Notes: a model not told the origin generated them from the sequence alone. Numbered from the stretch's first letter, positions 1-6,277 are shown. The stretch: 8,567 nt of DNA from Actinomycetes bacterium (GCA_021790615.1 JAJYGW010000332.1:1-8567), one strand, 5' to 3'. A program made the numbers and translations.

Positions 1-144
1 CACGCAGGGATGCGCATCCCCGCGATCCCGGTCGCGGCGCACGACAAGCCCCAGCGCGCCGAGGTGCCCACGAAGCGGGGGCGCGAGGTGATCGCGGCCC
101 GCAAGACACGGGTGCCTCGGGATCGCGGGCCTAGCGAGCCGTGA
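1..144 (+). CDS. C-terminal fragment of an unrecognised protein (5' end outside window)
   Basis: Frame 1 is open from the left edge to a TGA at 142-144, giving 47 residues. The fragment is strongly basic (stretches such as PTKRGREVIAARKTR) and ends DRGPSEP. Third codon positions are almost all G or C until the last ten codons, as expected for a real gene in this genome; the minus-strand frames over the same bases give low-complexity Arg/Pro/Ala peptides. If real, it is convergent with the CBS gene and overlaps its last 14 bases. I do not recognise the family, and the fragment is too short to assign a function. It could also be a chance open frame in GC-rich DNA. Confidence 0.4.
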   Translation, partial: HAGMRIPAIPVAAHDKPQRAEVPTKRGREVIAARKTRVPRDRGPSEP

Positions 145-562
145 TGTAGTCCTCGAGGAGCTTCCGATCGAGCTCGAGCTGCTCGATGGTGTGCTTGACG
201 ACGTCGCCGATGCTCACGATCCCGATCAGCGTGCCGCCGCTCGTGACCGGCAGATGGCGGATCCTTTCGTTGGTCATCGTGGCCATCACCGCGCCAACCT
301 CGTCTGCTGGGTCGGCGGTGTGCACCGGCGTCGACATGATCGCCCGCACCGGGCGATCCAGCAGGTCCTTGTCTCGGTCCAGGTGCCGCACGATGTCGCG
401 CTCGGAGACAATTCCGTCGATGTGCTCGCCATCGGCCGAGACGACCAGGGCGCCGATCCCATGCTTCGCAAGCTCGGCGATCGCGTGTGCCACCGTGGCG
501 CCGCCGTCGATCGTGACGACTCCGACGCCCTTCTTATGCCCGAGGAGGTCTCCGATCCGCAT
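131..562 (-). CDS. Two-CBS-domain protein
   Basis: A 143-residue protein made of little more than a tandem CBS pair (a Bateman module). CBS 1 covers about residues 8-62 and ends in the motif GIVSERDIVRHL (50-61); CBS 2 covers about 75-128 with IRHLPV (101-106) and GIVSIGDVV (114-122). A short C-terminal helix ending LLEDYITAR is typical of stand-alone bacterial CBS-pair proteins. CBS pairs usually bind adenine nucleotides (AMP, ATP, SAM, NAD) and sense energy or redox state; ligand and partner cannot be read here. No catalytic or membrane domain is present, so it is probably soluble. The ATG at 562 is chosen because AGGGAGG lies 6 bases upstream; an ATG 24 bases further upstream would place that site inside the gene. 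It lies 117 bases after the clpS-like gene, perhaps at the end of the same transcript. Confidence 0.9.
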   Translation of the reverse strand: MRIGDLLGHKKGVGVVTIDGGATVAHAIAELAKHGIGALVVSADGEHIDGIVSERDIVRHLDRDKDLLDRPVRAIMSTPVHTADPADEVGAVMATMTNERIRHLPVTSGGTLIGIVSIGDVVKHTIEQLELDRKLLEDYITAR

Positions 563-568
563 GGTCCG

Positions 569-575
569 CCTCCCT
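569..575 (-). promoter_or_regulatory. Ribosome binding site of the CBS gene
   Basis: On the minus strand this reads AGGGAGG, 6 bases before the ATG at 562. It fixes the start of the CBS-pair protein at MRIGDLL rather than at the upstream in-frame ATG at 586. Confidence 0.75.
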
Positions 576-679
576 TGTCGCCGCAACGGGAACGGAACGC
601 CCCCGTGCGTCCTGCGTGTCCGATGCTTCCGGGTGGGCCCTGCGTCTCCCTACGCATTGTCCACCTGTGCAACCTCTTC

Positions 680-1081
680 CTACACCTTCTCCACCCGCGC
701 GAGCACGTTGCGCTGGCGAAGGCGACGGACCGCCTGACGCGCTTCGTCCTCCGGCAGGACGGCGGCGAGAGCCTCGCCGGTGGTGTGGACCCGCATCGAC
801 AGCGCTTCGGCTTCGGGTCGCGTGTAGCCGAACAACGCGATGCAGGCATGCTCGACCTCTTCGAACGTCGTGAAGTCGCTGTCCATGATGATGACGGCGA
901 AGTCCTCGTCGAAGAGGTCGCGCAGCTTGTCGGCGACGGCGTCTTCGAGCTCGTGCCAGGTGACGACGTCCGGCGGGGAGAGCGACCCCACGGGTCCATG
1001 AGCGCTCGGGGGCGACCAGCGGCGGTCTGTTGCGGTCAGGGGCATTGCAGCGGTCAGGGGCATTGCAGCGGTCAGGGGCAT
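680..1081 (-). CDS. clpS: ClpS-like protease adaptor with altered N-degron pocket
   Basis: The C-terminal 75 residues follow the ClpS fold: a first strand (FAVIIMDSDFTTFEEV), helix and FGYTRPEAE, the MRVHTTGEAL segment, then a helix and a closing strand LARVEKV. ClpS delivers proteins with destabilising N-terminal residues to ClpAP or ClpCP in the cytoplasm. The His of the VH-x-x-G motif (E. coli H66) and pocket Met/Val positions are kept, but Asn34-Asp35 of the canonical NDD motif appear as Asp-Ser, so standard N-degron binding is uncertain. The start is unclear. Three in-frame ATGs (1081, 1063, 1045) lie in an 18-base tandem repeat, a GTG lies at 991, and none has a good ribosome site. From 1081 the protein is 133 residues; ClpS is usually about 85-110, and the extra N-terminus is Pro/Ala-rich. 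It follows hpnA with a 10-base overlap if started at 1081. Confidence 0.75.
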   Translation of the reverse strand: MPLTAAMPLTAAMPLTATDRRWSPPSAHGPVGSLSPPDVVTWHELEDAVADKLRDLFDEDFAVIIMDSDFTTFEEVEHACIALFGYTRPEAEALSMRVHTTGEALAAVLPEDEARQAVRRLRQRNVLARVEKV

Positions 1082-1085
1082 TGCG
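1032..1085. repeat. Three tandem copies of an 18-base repeat
   Basis: The unit gcggtcaggggcattgca occurs at 1032-1049, 1050-1067 and 1068-1085; the third copy differs only in its last base. The period is divisible by three. Read on the minus strand in the clpS-like frame, each unit encodes MPLTA plus one residue and so carries an ATG. The same third copy carries the TGA stop of hpnA (1072-1074) in another frame. The repeat therefore sits exactly at the hpnA/clpS junction. Confidence 0.95.
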
Positions 1086-2283
1086 GCGGGAGAAGCAGGC
1101 ACCGAGGGAGGTGCTGAGCAGAATTGTACCGAGGGGACCAGCTCCTGGGGAATTTCGACCACATTTGCGGCCAACGCGCCGGGCTTGCGATCCTCGACGT
1201 CGTTCCCGCAGGCCGGCGGCGGACGTACCCGTTGTCGAGGAACCATCGAACCGAGTCGTCGACGGCTTCGCGGGCGGGGCGCGAGATGTAGCCGAGCTCT
1301 CGCCGTGCCCGCGAGTCGTCGAAGATCATCGTGGTCGTCGACATGCGTGCCGCCTCCAACGGCACGGATGGCTCGCGCCGCAAGAAACGTCCCTCGACCG
1401 TCTCGGACACGAGCCCGGCAGCCAATGCGATCGCCTTGGGGAACCGGAGCTCCACCGGCCGCAGCCCGGTGGTCTCGGCGACCAGCGTGAGCAGCTCGCG
1501 CATGGAGATGTTCTCACCGCCCATGATGTAGCTCCGCCCGGACACCCCGTGCTCGAGGGCCAGGAGGTGGCCGGCCGCGAGGTCGTCGACGTGCGTCACG
1601 TTCATCGCGGTGTCGACGTACCCGGGCATCCTTCCATTGAGGATGTCGACGACGACCTTGCCCGTGGGCGTGGGGCGGCGGTCGTTCGGTCCCAAGGGGA
1701 AGGTCGGGAGCACGAGGCTGACAGGGACGCCCTCGGCTGCCGCGCGCAGCACCTCGTGCTCTGCGAGGTACTTGGAGCGCTTGTAGTGGCCGAAGAGGTG
1801 CGAGACGCCGGCGACGGCCCCCTCGGTCACCGGCACCCCGCGGGTGGCGCTCTCGAGGCCGAGCGTGCCGACCGTGCTCGTGTAGACGATGCGCTCGACA
1901 TCCTCGGCGCGCGCAGCGTCCAGCACGTTGCACGTCCCTTCCACGTTGACCCTGTAGAACGCCGACGGGTCCTTCGCCCAGAACCCGTAGAGCGCCGCCG
2001 TGTGGAAGACGAAGCGGCTGCCCGCGAGCGCGAGGCGAACGGAGGTCGGGTCTCGGACGTCCGCGCGTCGCACCTCGACGTCCACATCCTCGAGGTTCCA
2101 CAGCGCGTCGGCGGGCTCGGTGACGGCGACCACGCGGGCGCCGCGCTCCACCAGCCGTCGGGCGATCGCCGAGCCGATGAAGCCGGAGGCTCCGGTGACC
2201 GCGACACGATCCCCCACCGCGATCGACACGGGAGGATCCGGGGGCAGGGACGGACGGCCTGGTCGGCCGGCCGCGGTGCTCAC
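1072..2283 (-). CDS. hpnA: Hopanoid-associated sugar epimerase family protein (NAD-dependent epimerase/dehydratase)
   Basis: An extended short-chain dehydrogenase/reductase of 403 residues. The NAD(P)-binding motif GASGFIG is at 31-37, the YTST active-site Ser region at 134-137, and the catalytic YxxxK (YKRSK) at 167-171. Segments such as FGHYKRSKYLAEHEVLR, PTPTGKVVVDILNGRMPGYVDT, NVTHVDDLAAGHLLALE and YIMGGENISMRELL are characteristic of the HpnA group. HpnA is named from its place in hopanoid gene clusters; its substrate is not established, and sugar or polyol side-chain modification is the usual proposal. The GTG start at 2283 overlaps the hpnO stop (GTGA), indicating translational coupling and supporting this start, although it leaves about 22 residues before the first strand. 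The family core ends near residue 352. The last ~50 residues (Arg/Trp/Pro-rich, poor GC at third positions) look non-native and run into the tandem repeat. Confidence 0.88.
   Translation of the reverse strand: MSTAAGRPGRPSLPPDPPVSIAVGDRVAVTGASGFIGSAIARRLVERGARVVAVTEPADALWNLEDVDVEVRRADVRDPTSVRLALAGSRFVFHTAALYGFWAKDPSAFYRVNVEGTCNVLDAARAEDVERIVYTSTVGTLGLESATRGVPVTEGAVAGVSHLFGHYKRSKYLAEHEVLRAAAEGVPVSLVLPTFPLGPNDRRPTPTGKVVVDILNGRMPGYVDTAMNVTHVDDLAAGHLLALEHGVSGRSYIMGGENISMRELLTLVAETTGLRPVELRFPKAIALAAGLVSETVEGRFLRREPSVPLEAARMSTTTMIFDDSRARRELGYISRPAREAVDDSVRWFLDNGYVRRRPAGTTSRIASPARWPQMWSKFPRSWSPRYNSAQHLPRCLLLPPQCP
1123..1128 (-). promoter_or_regulatory. Possible -10 element upstream of the clpS-like gene
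   Basis: The minus strand reads TACAAT, one base from the TATAAT consensus and AT-rich for this DNA. A transcript would begin near 1114-1115, giving a leader of about 33 bases before the ATG at 1081. No convincing -35 element is seen at 16-18 bases. The site lies within the atypical tail of the hpnA frame. A short inverted repeat (GCACC, 6-base gap, GGTGC at 1099-1114) follows the predicted start. Confidence 0.35.
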
Positions 2284-3689
2284 GTGGGGGCCATCACCTG
2301 CTTGGGGGGGTTCCGCCGCAGCGCGCTCTTGGCCATCGTCGTGCCGAACTCCATGAACAGGCTGGACCCGTGATGCGCGTCACGCAGCACGTCGTCGAGC
2401 GCCGCGACGAAGTAGTCCACCTCCTCTTGCCCGGCGATGAGGGGAGGCAGGAGCTTGATCACGTTCATGTTGTCTGCCGCCACCTGGGTGAGGATGCGGT
2501 GCCGGTGGAAGAGCGGCACGACCACCATCTGGGAGAAGAGCGCGGTGCGCAACGCTTCGAGCGCGCTCCATCGCATGCGCAGGGCTCGCGACCGGGGCTT
2601 GTCGAAGACGAGACCGATGATGAGGCCCGTGCGGTGCACCGCGTGGAGCATCTCGTAGCGCTCCACGAGGGGCGCGAGCGCCGCGTCGAACGCCTCGCCC
2701 GTCGCCCGCGCCCGCTCCACGATCTGCTCGTCGTCGAACACCTCGAGGGTCGCGAGCCCGGCGACCATTGCGAGCTGGTTCCTGCCGAACGTCGTCGAGT
2801 GCACCATCGCGCGTTCCATGGAGCTGTACACGCTCAGGTACACCTTCTCGGTGCACAGCACGGCACCGACCGGCACGTACCCCCCCGACAGCGCCTTGGA
2901 GAGCGTCACGATGTCCGGCTCGAGCCCGTAGTGCTCGTGGGCGAAGAACTTCCCCGTTCGTCCCATGCCGACCTGGACCTCGTCGGCCACCAAGAGGGTG
3001 CCGTACTTTCGGCAGAGCTCCTGGGCCGATCGCCAGTACGCGTCGGGCGCGACGTTCACACCCTTGCCCTGGATCGGCTCGACCACGAAGGCCGCGACGT
3101 CTCCGCTGCGAAGCTCGCGCGCGAGTGCGTCGGCGTCGCCGAACGGCACCTGGGTGGTGCCCGGGAGGAGCTCGCCGAACCCCTCCCTGAAGTCCTTGCC
3201 GCCGTTCAGCGCCAGCGAGCCGGTCGTGAGCCCGTGGAAGGCGTGGTCGCAAAAGACGACACGCGGGCGCCCCGTCGCGCGTCGGGCGAATTTGATCGCC
3301 GCCTCGGTCGCCTCGGTGCCCGAGTTGCAGAAGTAGACCCTCCGGAGCCCGGGGTGCGCGCGGGCGACGAGCTTCTCGGCGAGCAGACCCGGTAGGAGGG
3401 CGCAATCCAGCTGCACCATGTTGGGAAGGTCAAGGTCGATCGCCTGGTGCAGCGCCTTCTTGATGGCGGGGTGGCCGCGTCCGAGGGCGAAGACGCCGAA
3501 CCCTGCGAGGAGGTCGAGATAGCGATCACCCCTGTCGTCGTAGAGGTAGCAGCCCTCGCCTCTCACGTAGAGCCGGTCGAAGCCGATGGTCTTCAAGATC
3601 CGGGCGAGCTGAGGGTTCAGGTACTCGTTGTGCAGCGAGAAGTTCTCGCCGTGGCGCTCCTGGAGCACCTTGGCGACGTCGAACGCCAT
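2280..3689 (-). CDS. hpnO: Class III PLP aminotransferase, probable HpnO (aminobacteriohopanetriol synthesis)
   Basis: A 469-residue fold-type I, class III (ornithine/acetylornithine type) aminotransferase. Visible landmarks are RYLDLLAGFGVFALGRGHP (56-74), the phosphate-binding NSGTEAT (122-128), the cofactor-contacting Asp in VADEVQVGMGRTG (Asp236), the Schiff-base Lys in TLSKALSGGY (Lys265), and HSTTFGRN with Thr300. The N-terminal segment NPQLARILKTIGFDRLYVRGEG and the C-terminal SSLFMEFGTTMAKSAL resemble HpnO, which in Rhodopseudomonas is needed to make 35-aminobacteriohopanetriol. HpnO is preferred over ornithine or acetylornithine aminotransferase because the next, coupled gene is hpnA. 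The ATG at 3689 follows a perfect GGAGGTGA. No squalene-hopene cyclase or other hpn gene lies in the window, so the pathway assignment rests on two genes. Other class III transaminase activities remain possible. Confidence 0.85.
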   Translation of the reverse strand: MAFDVAKVLQERHGENFSLHNEYLNPQLARILKTIGFDRLYVRGEGCYLYDDRGDRYLDLLAGFGVFALGRGHPAIKKALHQAIDLDLPNMVQLDCALLPGLLAEKLVARAHPGLRRVYFCNSGTEATEAAIKFARRATGRPRVVFCDHAFHGLTTGSLALNGGKDFREGFGELLPGTTQVPFGDADALARELRSGDVAAFVVEPIQGKGVNVAPDAYWRSAQELCRKYGTLLVADEVQVGMGRTGKFFAHEHYGLEPDIVTLSKALSGGYVPVGAVLCTEKVYLSVYSSMERAMVHSTTFGRNQLAMVAGLATLEVFDDEQIVERARATGEAFDAALAPLVERYEMLHAVHRTGLIIGLVFDKPRSRALRMRWSALEALRTALFSQMVVVPLFHRHRILTQVAADNMNVIKLLPPLIAGQEEVDYFVAALDDVLRDAHHGSSLFMEFGTTMAKSALRRNPPKQVMAPT

Positions 3690-3690
3690 T

Positions 3691-3698
3691 TCACCTCC
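3691..3698 (-). promoter_or_regulatory. Ribosome binding site of hpnO
   Basis: The minus strand reads GGAGGTGA, an 8-base perfect complement of the usual 16S rRNA 3' end, directly before AATG at 3690-3687. It is by far the strongest ribosome site in the window and fixes the hpnO start. Confidence 0.85.
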
Positions 3699-3716
3699 GT
3701 TTCCCCGGGGATGCCC

Positions 3717-3722
3717 AAGCTA
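3717..3722 (-). promoter_or_regulatory. Possible -10 element for the hpnO-hpnA unit
   Basis: The minus strand reads TAGCTT, fitting the actinobacterial TANNNT pattern, in the 91-base gap between glpX and hpnO. Transcription would start near 3710, giving a leader of about 20 bases that contains the strong ribosome site. No clear -35 is present, and read-through from glpX is equally possible. Confidence 0.25.
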
Positions 3723-3780
3723 CTGTCGCCAGCGTCCCACGGGCGCCAACGACGACCATTCGGGCCCCTGGAGCGGGCGC

Positions 3781-4776
3781 TCAGGTGAACGGGATGGCGC
3801 TGTACTCAGCGAGCTTGGCGAGCGGGTGGCTCGCGTCGATCTTGCGGATGGTCCCGGACTTGGAGCGCATGACGAGGGACTGCGTGGTAGCGCCCGAACC
3901 GTGGTAGCGCAAGCCCTGGAGCAGCTCGCCGTCGGTGATCCCGGTGGCGGCGAAGAAGCAGTTGTCCCCCTGGACGAGGTCGTCGGTGTGGAGCACCGCA
4001 GCGAGGTCGTAGCCCGCGTCGATCGCAGCCTGGCGCTCGCCCTCGCCACGCGGCCACAGGCGCCCCTGGATCTCGCCCCCCATGCACTTGAGCGCCGCGG
4101 CGGCGAGCACACCTTCGGGCGTCCCGCCGATGCCGAGGAGGATGTCGACGCCAGCCCCGGGCCACCCGGTCGCAATGGCGCCGGCGACGTCCCCGTCCGT
4201 GATGAGGCGGATCCTGGCCCCCGAGGCACGTACCTCCGCGATCAGGTCTTCGTGCCGAGGCCGGTCGAGGATCACCGCGGTGACGTCGCGTACCGATTCG
4301 CCGAGCGCGTCGGCGACCGCGTAGAGGTTCTCGGTCGGGGAGCGGTTGATGTCGACGACGCCTTTGGCCCTGGGGCCGACCGCGAGCTTCTCCATGTAGA
4401 CGCACGGGCCTGGGTTGAACATCGAGCTGCGGGGGGAGACAGCGATCACCGAGAGCGCGCCGCCCCTGCCGAGCGCCGTGGGCGTGGTGCCGTCGATCGG
4501 GTCGACGGCGATGTCGACCTCGGGGGGCGACCCGTCGCCGATCCGCTCACCGTTGAAGAGCATCGGCGCGTTGTCCTTCTCGCCCTCGCCGATCACGACC
4601 GTGCCGTCCATTCGCACCGTCTGTAGCACCACCCGCATCGCGTTCACCGCGGCGCCGTCGGCTCCCTCCTTGTCGCCGCGGCCCATCCAGCGGCTCGCCG
4701 CCATCGCGGCTGCTTCGGTGACCCGAACGAGCTCGAGGGCGAGGTTCCTGTCCGGAGCTTGAGGTTGGCGCTCCAC
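3781..4776 (-). CDS. glpX: Class II fructose-1,6-bisphosphatase
   Basis: Hydrolyses fructose 1,6-bisphosphate to fructose 6-phosphate in gluconeogenesis; GlpX is the usual FBPase of actinobacteria. The protein has 331 residues, a normal length. Family landmarks in order: [21 protein letters not shown] (10-30), GDKEGAD (34-40), IGEGEKD (62-68, metal site), VDPIDGTT (91-98, metal/phosphate motif of the superfamily), KLAVGP (130-135), [11 protein letters not shown] (191-201) and GIGGTPEGV (215-223). The GTG at 4776 is the only start that keeps the conserved [10 protein letters not shown] segment with a short leader. It has no good ribosome site but does have a -10-like TAGGGT 7 bases upstream, which fits a leaderless message. 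It is divergent from murA and followed after 91 bases by hpnO. It may also accept sedoheptulose 1,7-bisphosphate, as some homologues do. Confidence 0.96.
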   Translation of the reverse strand: MERQPQAPDRNLALELVRVTEAAAMAASRWMGRGDKEGADGAAVNAMRVVLQTVRMDGTVVIGEGEKDNAPMLFNGERIGDGSPPEVDIAVDPIDGTTPTALGRGGALSVIAVSPRSSMFNPGPCVYMEKLAVGPRAKGVVDINRSPTENLYAVADALGESVRDVTAVILDRPRHEDLIAEVRASGARIRLITDGDVAGAIATGWPGAGVDILLGIGGTPEGVLAAAALKCMGGEIQGRLWPRGEGERQAAIDAGYDLAAVLHTDDLVQGDNCFFAATGITDGELLQGLRYHGSGATTQSLVMRSKSGTIRKIDASHPLAKLAEYSAIPFT

Positions 4777-4783
4777 GGGCCAG

Positions 4784-4789
4784 ACCCTA
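4784..4789 (-). promoter_or_regulatory. Probable -10 element of a leaderless glpX promoter
   Basis: The minus strand reads TAGGGT, matching the actinobacterial TANNNT -10 pattern. It ends 7 bases before the GTG start of glpX, so the first transcribed base would be at or next to that GTG. No Shine-Dalgarno sequence is available, consistent with leaderless translation. No -35 consensus is evident. Confidence 0.5.
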
Positions 4790-4885
4790 GTGGGCGATCC
4801 GAGGCGGATGCTGGTCCAGGCCGGTCGGCGGCGGGCTCCAGCGCCGCCCCGCGCCCGGATCTGCGGCTGGCACCTGATGCCCGGT

Positions 4886-4891
4886 CATAAT
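4886..4891 (+). promoter_or_regulatory. Probable -10 element of a leaderless murA promoter
   Basis: CATAAT, one base from the TATAAT consensus, ends 6 bases before the GTG at 4898, placing the expected transcription start on the G of that codon. No ribosome site precedes the GTG. The hexamer sits in the 9-base gap of an inverted repeat (cccgg 4880-4884, ccggg 4894-4898) that could be an operator or chance. No -35 consensus is evident. Confidence 0.5.
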
Positions 4892-4897
4892 GGCCGG

Positions 4898-6277
4898 GTG
4901 AGCGAGAACGGCAGCCCGGGCGGTGCCACGACCGCGGAGCCCGTCACGAAGCGTGCCTCCGGCGTGTCGCTGTCGAAGGCGTACGAGTGGCGACAGGAGA
5001 GCACGGAACGCTTCGTGGTGCGGCCCTCGGGGCCCCTGCAAGGGGTCGTGCGGGCGGGCGGAGCGAAGAACTCGGTGCTCAAGCTGATGGCAGCGACCCT
5101 GCTCGCCGAAGGCCGGCACATGCTCACGAACGTGCCCGACATCGTCGATGTCGAGATCATGGCGGAAATGCTGGGCGCCTTCGGCGTCTCGGTCACGAGA
5201 GAGCCTGGGGGCCGGCTGGTCATCGACGTGCCGCCGGTGGGCGAGCTCGTCCCCGAGGCACCCTACGAGCTGGTCGAACGGATGCGCGCGTCGATCGTCG
5301 TCCTGGGTCCGCTGCTCAGCCGATGCGGGCGTGCCAAGGTGTCGATGCCGGGGGGCGACGACTTCGGCGGTCGGCCGATCGACTTCCATCTCGACGGGCT
5401 CGCCACCATGGGCGCGCGTCTCGAGACGGTCCACGGCAACGTCGAGGCGAGCATCGACCCCGACGTCGGCGGCCGCTCGCTCGTCGGGAGCCAGGTGGTG
5501 CTGGAGTACCCGAGCCACACCGCGACCGACAACATCTTGATGGCGGCGGTGCTCGCCAAGGGCACGACCGTCATCGAGAACGCCGCACGCGAGCCCGAGG
5601 TGTGCGATCTCGCTGCCTACCTCACGTCCATGGGCGCCCGGATCCGCGGCGCGGGGACCTCGCACGTGGAGGTGGAGGGGGTCCACGTCCTCACGCCGTC
5701 CACCCATGCAATCGTGCCAGACCGGGTCGTCGCGGCGACCTACCTGGCTGCTGCGGGCCTGTGCGGGGGCGAGGTCGTGGTCGAAGACGCGCGCATCGAG
5801 CACATGGCGATGCTTGTTCGCAAGCTCGAAGTGATGGGGGTCCACGTGGAGCTGCGGCCCACAGGCGTCGTCGCGACCCGAGAGGGCCGCCTCCGTTCCG
5901 TCGATGTCGCCACGTTGCCGTACCCGGGGGTCGCCACGGACTACAAGCCGTTCCTCGTGACGATGCTGACCGTTGCCGACGGGGTTGCGATCGTGACCGA
6001 GAACCTCTTCGCAGGGCGGTTCCGCTACATCGACGAGCTGCGGCGCATGGGTGCCGACGTCCGGTCCGAGGGGCACCATGCCATCGTGCGGGGGGTGCCG
6101 CGGCTCTCGGGCGCGCCGGTGCGCGCGACCGACATCCGCGCCGGTGCGGCGCTGGTGCTGGCGGGGCTCGTCGCCGACGGCGAGACCGTCGTGTCCGACG
6201 CTCGGCACGTGGACCGCGGCTACGAGGACCTGGCAGGAGCCCTGAACGCGCTCGGCGCGCAGGTCGAGCGGCGTTGA
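4898..6277 (+). CDS. murA: UDP-N-acetylglucosamine 1-carboxyvinyltransferase, Asp-type active site
   Basis: Transfers enolpyruvate from phosphoenolpyruvate to UDP-GlcNAc, the first committed step of peptidoglycan synthesis, in the cytoplasm. With the GTG start the protein has 459 residues. A core matching the 418-425 residue family begins around residue 38, after a low-complexity N-terminal extension of about 38 residues. Two inside-out alpha/beta repeats are recognisable. Residues seen, with E. coli equivalents: Lys57-Asn58 in GGAKNS (K22-N23), Arg130 in MRASI (R91), Arg159 in GGRPIDFH (R120), Asp348 in GVATD (D305), Arg414 in DIRAGAALVLAG (R397). The catalytic Cys115 is replaced by Asp154 (PGGDDFGGRP), the natural variant of mycobacteria and chlamydiae that makes MurA insensitive to fosfomycin. 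GTG at 4898 is preferred to the upstream ATGs at 4790, 4808 and 4877 because those fall at or before the -10 element. Its stop overlaps the meaB start. Confidence 0.95.
   Translation: MSENGSPGGATTAEPVTKRASGVSLSKAYEWRQESTERFVVRPSGPLQGVVRAGGAKNSVLKLMAATLLAEGRHMLTNVPDIVDVEIMAEMLGAFGVSVTREPGGRLVIDVPPVGELVPEAPYELVERMRASIVVLGPLLSRCGRAKVSMPGGDDFGGRPIDFHLDGLATMGARLETVHGNVEASIDPDVGGRSLVGSQVVLEYPSHTATDNILMAAVLAKGTTVIENAAREPEVCDLAAYLTSMGARIRGAGTSHVEVEGVHVLTPSTHAIVPDRVVAATYLAAAGLCGGEVVVEDARIEHMAMLVRKLEVMGVHVELRPTGVVATREGRLRSVDVATLPYPGVATDYKPFLVTMLTVADGVAIVTENLFAGRFRYIDELRRMGADVRSEGHHAIVRGVPRLSGAPVRATDIRAGAALVLAGLVADGETVVSDARHVDRGYEDLAGALNALGAQVERR

Noticed and set aside
96..131. Inverted repeat ggcccgc / gcgggcc as a bidirectional terminator between convergent genes
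   Set aside because: The 7-base arms are separated by 22 bases with no T tract on either strand, and the arms lie inside the probable plus-strand coding fragment, so the evidence for termination is too weak.
563..679. Promoter for the CBS gene in the gap after the clpS-like gene
   Set aside because: GACAAT and TAGGGA strings are present but neither fits TANNNT well, and there is no partner -35, so no site is called.
191..1117. Long plus-strand open frame of about 300 residues opposite the CBS and clpS-like genes
   Set aside because: It is antisense to two genes with clear domain matches. Its Arg/His/Gly-rich composition is what the reverse strand of GC-rich coding DNA gives, and no domain is recognisable.
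1030..3395. Long plus-strand open frames opposite hpnA and hpnO
   Set aside because: They are antisense shadows of genes with intact catalytic motifs. The translations are low-complexity (Arg, Val, Asp, His-rich) with no family features; the 18-base repeat gives a repeated SGALQR start only by coincidence of frame.
3769..3785. Small inverted repeat at the end of glpX as a terminator
   Set aside because: The stem is only four base pairs with a four-base loop, without a T tract, and overlaps the stop codon region; chance is likely in this composition.
4987..6273. Upstream extension of the meaB frame through murA as one 763-residue protein
   Set aside because: The first 429 codons overlap murA in another frame and translate to Arg/Gly/Ala-rich sequence. 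MeaB homology begins right after the TTG at 6274.
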